A stretch of DNA of 64,000 nt from Streptomyces bottropensis ATCC 25435 (GTDB lineage Bacteria > Actinomycetota > Actinomycetes > Streptomycetales > Streptomycetaceae), in the NCBI RefSeq assembly GCF_000383595.1, contig NZ_KB911581.1, positions 6,841,519 to 6,905,518 on the forward strand, in the 5' to 3' direction. The notes beneath the pieces were generated by a model that saw nothing but the letters and a program-made list of their open reading frames with translations, searched no databases and had not been told where the DNA came from. Each line of letters begins with the position of its first letter. Position 1 is the first letter of the stretch. Both the position numbers and the translations under genes were made by a program. Shown here one piece after another: positions 42,883-51,900 of the stretch.

Positions 42883-44396
42883 GTGTCCTGTCCACCGTCG
42901 CCGCGCTCACCGCATCCCGCACCGGCCGTGCCGAACCGCTGACGACCGTCCGCCATCAGCACCTGGACGAGAAGCCGTTCGTCCTGGTGCCACTCACCCT
43001 CGCCGGCGAGGCGTGCGCGCCCCTGGCCGCGCTCGCGGGCACGGACCCCGAGCACCCGACCCTCCTCACCGTCCGCCAGCCGCGCAACCGCGCCGAACGC
43101 TTCCGGTTCGCCGAACGCCTCGCCGCACTCCTCCTCGCGTACATCGACGGGTGCCGGACGGAGACGGAGCCCTACACCGTCGGCCGCGGCAAGGAGAAGG
43201 AGGAACGCCTACGCTTCCAGCGGGCCCCGCAGCTCCTCGTACCGAACGGTGAGGGCATCGCGTACGTGCGCCTGCTCGGCCGTCTGACCAGACTGCGCGC
43301 CACCGAGGGGCCGTACGCGGTCGACCCGTCCGTGCCCACCCTCGGCAAGTGGCTGACCTGGTACGCGGAGCTGGCCGAGTTCCCGAACTCCGGTGTGCTC
43401 CTCGCGATGACCCGGCTGCTCGCCGCGCACTGGGTCACGGGCCAGAGCCCTTCCGAGGACTCCCACCTCGCGTCCCAGCTCGCCTGGATCGATCCACCGG
43501 AGGGCAGCGACGGCGCGCGTGCGGCGCGGGAGGCGGAGGACCCCTCCGTGTGGCCGCCGGCTGGTCCGTCCACGGACCCGGTCTTCGACCGGACCCTCCA
43601 CGAGCTGATGACGCGCTACGACGAGGCGTCCGACGAGCGCGGACGCGAGGCGGTCGGCCGCCAGATCGACCGTGAGCTGAGCGGCCAGATGCTGCCCACC
43701 TGGCGGCTCATGTGGCGCGGCGTGGAGCTGCTCCACGATCTGCCGGAGGGCGCCCACGTCCCCGACCGCTGGGCCCTCGACCGCCGCTGGTTCTCCGAGT
43801 ACGCCGAGTACCTGGACGCCGACGGCCGCCCGCAGGCCCGCCGCGACCAGGCCGTCAGAGCTGCCCGCCGCCTGGCCCGGCTGGAGGACGCGGTCACCCG
43901 CTACGAGGCGGAGCGCGCCTACGACGATCCGCTGGTGATGGCGGAGTACGAGCTGACCGGCGAGGCGTTCACGGGAACGGTGACGGCCAGGGACGAGGAC
44001 CGCTACGTCCCCGGCGACCGTCCCGGCTCCCAGGTCTGGCGCCCGATGATCACCCTCCGCACCGGCACCGACACCCGCGTCGGTCTCGCGGTCGGCACGG
44101 AGGTGAAGTCCCCCGCCCGGCCCGGCCAAGCAGCCCGGATCCTCGAAGTACGACAGGAGGACGACGGCGGCCACACCGTGGTGCTCCAGCTCAAGGGCGG
44201 CTTCGCGAACAAGCGCAAGCCACCGGCACCGGCCGGCACCCTCGCGGAGACCGGCGAGGAGCTGACGTACACCACGCTCAACCCCACGGCCATGCCGTCC
44301 GCCCTGCCCGACGAGGAGAACACCCCCTGGACCCACGGCGGTCCGCCGCAGCCGTACGAGCCCACCAACGAGGACGCAGAGGAGACCTGGGAGTGA
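42879..44396 (+). CDS. Unrecognised protein of the divergent defence operon
   Basis: 505 residues, mostly helical and acidic; no signal peptide or membrane segment. Segments such as LRFQRAPQLLVPNGEGIAYVRLLGRLTRL, HLASQLAWIDPPEGSDGARAAREAEDPSVWPPAGPSTDPVFD and a basic Gly-rich strand VVLQLKGGFANKRKPPAP can be read. The C-terminal third (ITLRTGTDTRVGLAVGTEV) looks like a small beta barrel, as found in accessory domains of SF1 helicases. It overlaps genes on both sides by 4 nt, so it is made in step with the Cas4-like protein and the helicase and probably joins them in a complex. Function unknown. Confidence 0.75.
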   Translation: MSVLSTVAALTASRTGRAEPLTTVRHQHLDEKPFVLVPLTLAGEACAPLAALAGTDPEHPTLLTVRQPRNRAERFRFAERLAALLLAYIDGCRTETEPYTVGRGKEKEERLRFQRAPQLLVPNGEGIAYVRLLGRLTRLRATEGPYAVDPSVPTLGKWLTWYAELAEFPNSGVLLAMTRLLAAHWVTGQSPSEDSHLASQLAWIDPPEGSDGARAAREAEDPSVWPPAGPSTDPVFDRTLHELMTRYDEASDERGREAVGRQIDRELSGQMLPTWRLMWRGVELLHDLPEGAHVPDRWALDRRWFSEYAEYLDADGRPQARRDQAVRAARRLARLEDAVTRYEAERAYDDPLVMAEYELTGEAFTGTVTARDEDRYVPGDRPGSQVWRPMITLRTGTDTRVGLAVGTEVKSPARPGQAARILEVRQEDDGGHTVVLQLKGGFANKRKPPAPAGTLAETGEELTYTTLNPTAMPSALPDEENTPWTHGGPPQPYEPTNEDAEETWE

Positions 44397-45757
44397 CCGC
44401 CCTCCTTCCCGACACCGGGGAGCCCGAAGCCCTCACCCCCGGCGAACGCGCGGACCGGGCGGTCGCGGGGATCCTGACCAGCCTCGACACCGCGCCCGGC
44501 CGGGGTGTCGTCGTGGACTCGCCTCCCGGGGCCGGGAAGTCCACGCTGGTGGTGAAGGCCACCGGGCACCTGACGTCCGCGGGCCACCAGCTCATGATCG
44601 TCGCGCAGACGAACGAGCAGGTCGACGACCTCGTGGACCGCATCGCGCGGGAGCATCCCGGCCTGGCACTCGGCCGCCTCCACGCCGGCGGCCACGTCCT
44701 CCCGCCCCGCGTCACCCGGCACTCCAACGTCACCGGGAGCCGCCAGGTGACGGACCTGCGCGACCTGCCCGTCGTGGTGTCCACCGCGAAGAAGTGGTCG
44801 TTCGTCACCCCGGACAAGTGCGCGCCGTGGCGGTGGGCCATCGTCGACGAGGCGTACCAGATGCGCTCGGACGGGCTCCTTGCGACGGCCCCGCTGTTCG
44901 CCCAGGACCACTCGCAGGCCCTCTTCGTCGGCGACCCCGGCCAGCTCGACCCCTTCGCCACCGTGGAGAGCGACCGCTGGCACGGCCTGACCTGGGACCC
45001 CCTGCGCAACGCGGTCGACGTCACCCTCGCCCATAACCCCGACCTCGTCCGCCACCAACTCCCCGTCTCCTGGCGCCTCCCGGAGACGGCGGCACCTCTG
45101 GTCGAGCAGGCCTTCTACCCCTTCTACCGGTTCGTCCCCGGCACGACGGCACCGGAGCGCGTGCTGTCGTACGCCAGCCTGCCCCACGGCTCCGGCCCAC
45201 TGGACGACGTCCTAGCCCGGGCGGCCGACTCCGGCTGGGGCCACCTGGAACTCCCCGCCCGCCACACCCTCGACCAGGACCCGGAGGTGGCGGACGCCCT
45301 CGCGGCGACGGCGGCCCGGCTGCTGGAGCGTGGTGCGTTGGTCAATGGGGAGCGGCTGACTGAGGCGCGCATAGCGATCGGCACGGCACGCACCGTGCAG
45401 GCCGACGCGGTCCGCGCCCGACTCGCCGATCGCGGCCTGACCGACATCATCGTGGACACCGCCAACCGCCTCCAGGGCCGCGAGTTCGACGTGACCCTGG
45501 TCTGGCACCCGCTGTCCGGCCGCCACGACGCCTCCGCCTTCCACCTGGAGACGGGCCGCCTGTGCGTCCTGCTCTCCCGGCACCGCTTCGCCTGCATCGT
45601 GGTGGCCCGCGCCGGCATCCGCGACCTGCTGGACCGGCATCCGCGGAGCAGTCCTGTGTATCTGGACGTGCCGCCTAAGTTTCCGGATGGGTGGCGGGCG
45701 CATCAGGTGGTCATGGGGTGGCTGGAGCGGGGGGAGCACCGGGTGCGGGCGGCGTGA
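44393..45757 (+). CDS. SF1 (UPF1/Dna2-like) helicase
   Basis: 454 residues. Walker A SPPGAGKSTLV (near 47), motif II VDEAYQMRSDG, motif III FVGDPGQLDPF, motif IV-like SWRLPETAAPLV, motif V DTANRLQGREFDVTLVWHP and motif VI VLLSRHRFACIVV. This order and the NRLQGREFD sequence fit SF1B helicases of the Dna2/UPF1 type. GTG start in a GTGA overlap. With the preceding two proteins it makes a helicase/Cas4-like set resembling Dna2 or AddAB in split form. Last gene before the Type III-like system, 78 bp away. Confidence 0.88.
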   Translation: MTALLPDTGEPEALTPGERADRAVAGILTSLDTAPGRGVVVDSPPGAGKSTLVVKATGHLTSAGHQLMIVAQTNEQVDDLVDRIAREHPGLALGRLHAGGHVLPPRVTRHSNVTGSRQVTDLRDLPVVVSTAKKWSFVTPDKCAPWRWAIVDEAYQMRSDGLLATAPLFAQDHSQALFVGDPGQLDPFATVESDRWHGLTWDPLRNAVDVTLAHNPDLVRHQLPVSWRLPETAAPLVEQAFYPFYRFVPGTTAPERVLSYASLPHGSGPLDDVLARAADSGWGHLELPARHTLDQDPEVADALAATAARLLERGALVNGERLTEARIAIGTARTVQADAVRARLADRGLTDIIVDTANRLQGREFDVTLVWHPLSGRHDASAFHLETGRLCVLLSRHRFACIVVARAGIRDLLDRHPRSSPVYLDVPPKFPDGWRAHQVVMGWLERGEHRVRAA

Positions 45758-45835
45758 TCATGGGACGAATGGGGTCATTGTCAGTGGCAGGCTGTACGGT
45801 CCACGCAGATGTGGCGTGAGGGAGATATCTAGAGC

Positions 45836-48800
45836 ATGGCAGCAGTGATCGAGAACCCGATCATCAATTCGCCCTACGCGGAGCCGGCCTGGCACTGGGA
45901 ACTGGACGAGCGGGGCCAGCCGACCGGTGAACGGGCTCCCGGTCGCCGCCCGAGCGAGACCTGGATGCCCGTTCCGCGCGCTCGGAAGGGACGCCAGACG
46001 TCGGCCGGTGTCCAGCACGAGCTGTTCATCGACAGCATCCTGGAGGAACGCAAGGGCCAGGACGTCATCGGCAACATCCGCAACGAGGTCGACCGCTGGC
46101 GCACGGCGGGATACCCCAACATCACGCCGACGACCCGCCGTCTCCTGGAGTACTGGACCGACCCGACCCGGGAACGGAAGCTCTTCTTCGCCCAGGTGGA
46201 AGCGGTGGAGACCGCCATCTACCTGACGGAGGTGGGCACGAAACTCGGCAGGCCGTGGATCAAGACCCACCTGGAAGAGACCAACCAGGAGCACAACGCG
46301 GGGCTGCCCAGGGTCGCCCTGAAGATGGCGACGGGTGCGGGCAAGACCGTCGTGATGGCGATGCTGATCGCCTGGAACGTCCTCAACAAGGTCGCCAGTC
46401 CGCAGGACCCCCGGTTCGCCAAGCGCTTCCTCCTGGTCGCGCCCGGCGTGACCATCCGAGACCGGCTGCGGGTACTGATGCCGTCCGACCCGAACAACTA
46501 CTACAAGGAGCGGGACATCGTCCCGGCGGACCTGTGGGGTGCGCTCGGCCAGGCGCAGGTGGCGATCACCAACTACCACGCCTTCATGCTCAAAACGACG
46601 CGGGAGGGCCAGGGACTCGCGTCCAAGACCAAGAAGCTGCTGCTGGCCAGGTCGAAGAACGACCCCTTCGTCGAGACGCCCAACATGATGGTCAACCGGG
46701 TGCTGCGCGATCTGGGCGGAAGCAAGGGCGAGATCGTCGTCTTCAACGACGAGGCGCACCACTGCTATCAGACCCGCGGGGCCGCCCTGGAAGGGGCCGT
46801 CACCGTCGACGACCTGAAGGGCGAGGAAAAGAAACAGGCCGAGGAGGAGAACAAGCACGCGCGTCAGTGGTTCGACGGCCTGAACCACGTCATGCGCAAG
46901 ACCGGCATCAAGACGGTCTACGACCTCTCCGCGACCCCCTTCTACCTGAACGGCTCGGGCTACCCGGAGGGCACCCTCTTCCCCTGGGTGGTCAGCGACT
47001 TCGGGCTCCTGGACGCGATCGAGTCAGGCCTGGTCAAGATCCCGCGTGTGCCGGTGGACGATGACGCGGAGCATAAGGACGTCTCGTACCTGAACCTGTG
47101 GGAGCACATCAGGGACGAGATGCCGAAGCGCTCCCAGAAGCCGGAGACGCTTGCGGACAAGACGCTTCCGGCTGTCCTGGACGGGGCAGCCCACAGCCTG
47201 TACCGCAACTACGCGGAGTCCTTCGCTCGTTGGGAGGAGGAAACCCGGGGTACCGGCTCCACTCCCCCGGTTTTCATCGTCGTCTGCAACAACACGATGG
47301 TGTCGAAGTGGGTGTACGACCAGATCGCTGGGCACGAGATGCCGGACACGGACGCCCTCGGCAAGCCGGGCATGTTGGAGCTCTTCTCCAACTACGACAA
47401 GCAGGGCCGCCGCTACCCCGTACCACGCACCATCCTGGTCGACTCTGCACAGCTGGAGTCCGACAACCCTCAGCTGGACGCCCAGTTCAAGGCCGCGGCG
47501 GCCGAGGAGCTGGAGGCGTTCAAGGAGGAGTATCGCACCCGGTTCCCCGACCGGGACGTGGAGGCACTCACGGATGCCGACCTGCTGCGTGAGGTCCTGA
47601 ACACCGTCGGCAAGAAGGGCAAGCTCGGACAGGACGTCCGGTGTGTCGTGTCCGTATCCATGCTGACGGAGGGCTGGGATGCCAACACGGTCACGCACGT
47701 CCTGGGGGTCCGGGCCTTCGGCAGCCACCTGCTGTGCGAACAGGTGGTGGGCCGAGGGCTACGCCGCATCTCGTACGCGGCGAATGACGAAGGACTGCTG
47801 GAGCCCGAGTACGCGGACGTGTACGGCATCCCCTTTCAGTTCATCCAGACCGACCCGAATCGGGAGCTGAAGACCAAGCCCCGACCGGAGCCGAAGCACG
47901 TCCGGGCCATGAAGGATCGCGAGGAGCTGCGCATCTCCTTCCCGCGCTTGGAGGGGTACCGAGTAGAGGTCGAGGAGGCGCGCTTCTACGCGGACTTCAC
48001 GCAGGCGGAGCCGTTCAAGGTGAACGAGCACGTAGCAACGCGGGCCGAGGTGGAAGGCCTCATCGGGAAGAGCGCCACACACACGCTGGTCGACAGCCGA
48101 GGTGTCCGCGTCCAGCAGGTCGCCTTCCAGGTGGCCAAGCTGGCGCTGGAACTTCTGGAAGATCCGAAGCAGGGACGCAAGCCTTGGATGTTCCCGAACC
48201 TCGTGCAGCTCGCGAAGGACTGGATCACTCGCTGCGTCGGGACGGACAACCAGCGGGACTTGACGATCATCTCCCAGGTCTCCGAGGAAAGGCTGCGCGC
48301 CGCCCAACAGTTCTTCGCCGCGCTGAACCGTCAGGAAAGCAACAACTCGTCCAAGGTGGTACCCATCTTCGCGCGGTACGCGCCGGAGGGTTCCACAGAC
48401 GACGTGAACTTCTACACGACCAAGGCTGTCCACGAGGCCGAACCGGACAAGTCGCCGGTGAACTTTGTCGTCCTCGACGGAATAGGCGGCAACACGTGGG
48501 AACAGATCCTGGCTACGCTGCTCGACGGCGGTAAGAACGTGGAGTCGTATGTCAAGAATGACCACCTGGAGTTCGCGATCCCGTACCTCTACGCCGGGCG
48601 CACGCACCGGTACCTGCCTGACTTCATCGTCCGATTGAAGCCACGCGATGAAGAGGACCAGCGGCGTCACCTCATCGTGGAGGTGTCGGGCTCGCGAAAG
48701 TCGGCTGGCAAGCGGGCCATGAAGGCGGAGACCGCACGCATGTGGTGTGCGGCCGTCAACAACCACGGGGCATTCGGCAAATGGGGTTACGTCGAGCTGT

Positions 48801-49039
48801 CGGAGGATCCCACCAAGTTCAAGATCGGCCTGAACATGGCGATTCAGTCGCTGTACGACGACGGTGCACTGACGGGCCTCTACGAGGACGGGCTCAAGAG
48901 CGTCGAGCGACTCAAGGACGACGATGACGGCGCGGACTGGGGCGGCGACGACTACCCCTGGGACGACCTGTTCAGCGCGGCGCGCGAGGCGGAGGCCGAG
49001 CAGCGGCGGCACGACGGCAACGACGAGGAAGGGAAGTAA
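45836..49039 (+). CDS. Type III-like restriction subunit (DEAD/DEAH helicase-nuclease, Res)
   Basis: 1067 residues. The SF2 helicase core has Walker A MATGAGKTVVM (~164), VFNDEAHHC (DEAH, ~304), SATPFY, SMLTEGWDANTVTHVLG and QVVGRGLRR (motif VI, ~638). A C-terminal PD-(D/E)xK nuclease is YLPDFIVRLKPRDE ... HLIVEVSGSRK (~925-945). The arrangement matches Type III Res subunits, which translocate or switch on DNA and cut when paired with Mod. I believe it belongs to the branch annotated as BPTD_3080-family. A GAGGGAG site precedes the ATG by 11 nt. Only 5 nt separate it from mod. Confidence 0.9.
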   Translation: MAAVIENPIINSPYAEPAWHWELDERGQPTGERAPGRRPSETWMPVPRARKGRQTSAGVQHELFIDSILEERKGQDVIGNIRNEVDRWRTAGYPNITPTTRRLLEYWTDPTRERKLFFAQVEAVETAIYLTEVGTKLGRPWIKTHLEETNQEHNAGLPRVALKMATGAGKTVVMAMLIAWNVLNKVASPQDPRFAKRFLLVAPGVTIRDRLRVLMPSDPNNYYKERDIVPADLWGALGQAQVAITNYHAFMLKTTREGQGLASKTKKLLLARSKNDPFVETPNMMVNRVLRDLGGSKGEIVVFNDEAHHCYQTRGAALEGAVTVDDLKGEEKKQAEEENKHARQWFDGLNHVMRKTGIKTVYDLSATPFYLNGSGYPEGTLFPWVVSDFGLLDAIESGLVKIPRVPVDDDAEHKDVSYLNLWEHIRDEMPKRSQKPETLADKTLPAVLDGAAHSLYRNYAESFARWEEETRGTGSTPPVFIVVCNNTMVSKWVYDQIAGHEMPDTDALGKPGMLELFSNYDKQGRRYPVPRTILVDSAQLESDNPQLDAQFKAAAAEELEAFKEEYRTRFPDRDVEALTDADLLREVLNTVGKKGKLGQDVRCVVSVSMLTEGWDANTVTHVLGVRAFGSHLLCEQVVGRGLRRISYAANDEGLLEPEYADVYGIPFQFIQTDPNRELKTKPRPEPKHVRAMKDREELRISFPRLEGYRVEVEEARFYADFTQAEPFKVNEHVATRAEVEGLIGKSATHTLVDSRGVRVQQVAFQVAKLALELLEDPKQGRKPWMFPNLVQLAKDWITRCVGTDNQRDLTIISQVSEERLRAAQQFFAALNRQESNNSSKVVPIFARYAPEGSTDDVNFYTTKAVHEAEPDKSPVNFVVLDGIGGNTWEQILATLLDGGKNVESYVKNDHLEFAIPYLYAGRTHRYLPDFIVRLKPRDEEDQRRHLIVEVSGSRKSAGKRAMKAETARMWCAAVNNHGAFGKWGYVELSEDPTKFKIGLNMAIQSLYDDGALTGLYEDGLKSVERLKDDDDGADWGGDDYPWDDLFSAAREAEAEQRRHDGNDEEGK

Positions 49040-49044
49040 GGACT

Positions 49045-51807
49045 ATGGCCGCTCCCCGCAGAGGCAACGTAAAGATCGCCGCGAACCGCACCAAGGCCGT
49101 GCAGGCCATAAGGCATGAGGACACCCGAGTGAACAACCCCACGGCAGACGCGATCGACCTTGTCACGGAAGAGGTCGAGCAGTCGAAAACACTGCTGTAC
49201 CCGCGTGACCCCTCGCTCGACCCTCAGCTCGTTTGGAAGGGCAAGGACGAGCAGGACCGCCAGGATCTTGAAATCCCAGCTCCGCCGATCTTCCGCCAGG
49301 AGCGGATCGAGCCGCGCTACCTCGTCAAACAGCTGATGGACGAGACGAAGAAGCGACGGGAGAACGCAGGAGGCGAGGGGACCGAGGAAGAACTCTCGCT
49401 CTTTGGCACCGACTTCTTCGACGACGGAATCCCGGATGAACTGGACAAAGTCGACTGGTACAACCACCAGATGAACTGGACCAATCGCATGATCCTAGGC
49501 GACTCTCTCCAGGTGATGGCAAGCCTCGCGGAGCGGGAAAACCTGCGGGGCAAGGTCCAGATGGTGTACATCGATCCGCCGTATGGGATCAAGTTCAACT
49601 CGAACTGGCAGGTATCTGCACAGTCAAGGGACGTAAAGGACGGGGCCCTCACCTCAGCAACGCGGGAAGTGGAGCAACTCAAGGCGTTCCGCGATACGTG
49701 GGATTTGGGCATCAACTCATATCTCGCATATTTGAGGGATAGGCTGATTACAGCGCGCGACCTGCTGTCGACATCCGGCTCGGTATTCGTCCAAATCGGG
49801 GACGAGAACGTACACCTTGTGCGATGCCTCCTGGACGAAGTATTCGGAGGCGAGAATTTCGTCTCACAGATCACATTCCTAAAGACCAGCAGCTCAACCA
49901 GCACATTCGGCGGCACCGCCGACTACATCATTTGGTACGCCAAGTCACGACAAGACATGAAGTTCCGCCAGCTCTTCCGAGAAAAAGCTACCGGCGGCGC
50001 AGGCGGATCAGGGTACACGCGCGTACGCCTACCTAACGGCACCGTTCGGCCACTAACTAAGACCGAAGTCGCAGATAATTCCACTCTCCCCGAGGGTGCC
50101 AGAATTTTCGCAGGCGATAATTTGACAAGTCAAAGCATGGGGCGCACCAAGGGAGAAGGTGCAGCCTCCTGGTTCAGGGTAGAGATCGGGGGACGATCAT
50201 TCGACCCTGGACCGAAGGCCCGCTGGAAGACCAACGAACCCGGCATGCGAAAATTGATCGCCGCAAGCCGTGTCACCCCGACTACTGGAAAGAATCTGTC
50301 TTACGTTCGTTATCTTGACGACTTTCCGGCCATGCCGTTGAGTGACGTCTGGACCGACACGCTGGGGCAGAACCAATTCGGAGGCGACAAGGTATACGTC
50401 GTTCAAACTGCCCTTCCAGCTGTGACTCGATGCATGATCATGTGCACCGACCCGGGCGACCTGGTTCTCGACCCCACCTGCGGATCTGGAACAACCGCCT
50501 ATGTAGCGGAGCAGTACGGTCGCCGCTGGATCACGATCGATTCTTCCCGCGTCGCTATCACTCTTGCTCGCCACCGTATTATGGGCGCGCTGTACCCCTC
50601 CTACCTCCTCGCCGACTCCCCCGAAGGGAAGGCCAAGGAAGCTGAACTCAGCCAGCAGCCGCTTGACCGCTCGCCCTCCAAGCACGACATCCGTCGCGGC
50701 TTCGTCTACGAGTGCGTCCCACACATCACGCTGAAGTCGATTGCGAACAACCCCGACATCAAGGATGGGCTGACCCGCGACCAGATCGACAAGGCGATCA
50801 AGAAGCACGCCGAGTTCGAGACGCTGTACGACCGTCCCTACGAGAACAAGAAGGCTGTCCGGGTTGCCGGAGCCTTCACCGTCGAGTCCCTGTCGCCGCA
50901 CCGCTCCGTCTCCTTCGACCAGGAGGTCCCTGCCTCCGAGAAGGCCGCCGAGATGATGCCGTCTGGCGCCTCGTACGAAGAGACGATCCTGGAACACGTC
51001 AAGAAGGCGGGCGTGCAGAACGGCTACCGGAACGAGCGGCTGGAGTTCGAGTCGGTCGAGCCGGTCTCCGGTCGGATACTGACCGCCGTCGGCATCCGCA
51101 AGGACGCCGAGGAGGGCACGCCAGCCCGCGTCGGCATCGCACTCGGCCCCGAATACGGAACCGTCGACTCGCTCTTCATCAAGAACGCGGCCCGTGAGGC
51201 ACTCAGGTTCGGCAAGATCGACCTCCTACTCATTCTCGGTTTCGCCTTCGATGCCAACGCGACCGAGGCGACCAACGAGATCAACGAGGAGAGGGGCGAG
51301 TTCTCCGTCATCCAGGAGCGCCACGTCGGCACGATGACCGTGCTCAACGTCCGCATGAACCCGGACCTCGCCATGGGTGACGAACTCGCCAACACCGGTG
51401 TCGGCAACCTGTTCACCGTCTTCGGCGAACCCGACATCGAGGTGACCGAGACGAGCGACGGCCAGCTCGTCGCCGAGATCAAGGGCCTCGACATCTTCAA
51501 CCCGACGACGGGTGACGTCCGCGCCGAGGGCCCCGACGACATCATGATGTGGTCCATCGATACGGACTACGACGCCGAGGCCTTCATCGTGCGCCACGTC
51601 TACTTCTCGGGCGAGAACGGGAAGTCCACGGGTCTCAACCCGTACGAGCGGCTCGGCAAGGCACTCAAGGGACAGATCGACGAGGAGGCGCTGGCCACCC
51701 TCTTCACCACGAAGTCGCGCCCATTCCCCAAGCCCGAGTCCGGCCGCCTCGCGGTCAAGGTCGTCAACTATTACGGCGACGAGGTCCTCAAGGCCATCGA
51801 GGTCTGA
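49045..51807 (+). CDS. Type III-like DNA methyltransferase (Mod), beta class
   Basis: 920 residues. The amino-methyltransferase motif IV VYIDPPYGIKF (near 176) precedes SAM motif I LVLDPTCGSGTTAYVAEQYGRRW (near 476), the beta-class order that usually means N6-adenine (or N4-cytosine) methylation. The target-recognition region between them (~residues 250-470) has visibly lower G+C than its surroundings. A long C-terminal domain (~540-920) with SVSFDQEVPAS and FGKIDLLLILGFAFDAN is typical of this branch. Guides Res by marking host DNA. AAGG site 5 nt before the ATG. Confidence 0.92.
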   Translation: MAAPRRGNVKIAANRTKAVQAIRHEDTRVNNPTADAIDLVTEEVEQSKTLLYPRDPSLDPQLVWKGKDEQDRQDLEIPAPPIFRQERIEPRYLVKQLMDETKKRRENAGGEGTEEELSLFGTDFFDDGIPDELDKVDWYNHQMNWTNRMILGDSLQVMASLAERENLRGKVQMVYIDPPYGIKFNSNWQVSAQSRDVKDGALTSATREVEQLKAFRDTWDLGINSYLAYLRDRLITARDLLSTSGSVFVQIGDENVHLVRCLLDEVFGGENFVSQITFLKTSSSTSTFGGTADYIIWYAKSRQDMKFRQLFREKATGGAGGSGYTRVRLPNGTVRPLTKTEVADNSTLPEGARIFAGDNLTSQSMGRTKGEGAASWFRVEIGGRSFDPGPKARWKTNEPGMRKLIAASRVTPTTGKNLSYVRYLDDFPAMPLSDVWTDTLGQNQFGGDKVYVVQTALPAVTRCMIMCTDPGDLVLDPTCGSGTTAYVAEQYGRRWITIDSSRVAITLARHRIMGALYPSYLLADSPEGKAKEAELSQQPLDRSPSKHDIRRGFVYECVPHITLKSIANNPDIKDGLTRDQIDKAIKKHAEFETLYDRPYENKKAVRVAGAFTVESLSPHRSVSFDQEVPASEKAAEMMPSGASYEETILEHVKKAGVQNGYRNERLEFESVEPVSGRILTAVGIRKDAEEGTPARVGIALGPEYGTVDSLFIKNAAREALRFGKIDLLLILGFAFDANATEATNEINEERGEFSVIQERHVGTMTVLNVRMNPDLAMGDELANTGVGNLFTVFGEPDIEVTETSDGQLVAEIKGLDIFNPTTGDVRAEGPDDIMMWSIDTDYDAEAFIVRHVYFSGENGKSTGLNPYERLGKALKGQIDEEALATLFTTKSRPFPKPESGRLAVKVVNYYGDEVLKAIEV

Positions 51808-51818
51808 CGTCACCACTC

Positions 51819-51851
51819 GCGGGGTGGGTGCCTCCACGGCACCCACCCCGC
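51819..51851 (+). terminator. 14-bp hairpin after mod
   Basis: A perfect 14-bp stem (51819-51832 with 51838-51851) with a 5-nt loop starts 12 nt after the mod stop and ends 50 nt before the UvrD-like gene. It should reduce read-through into that gene. Confidence 0.8.
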
Positions 51852-51900
51852 CCACCACCGGCCTCGCACACGGAGGCACCAGTCAGTTCCGGGGGGAACA

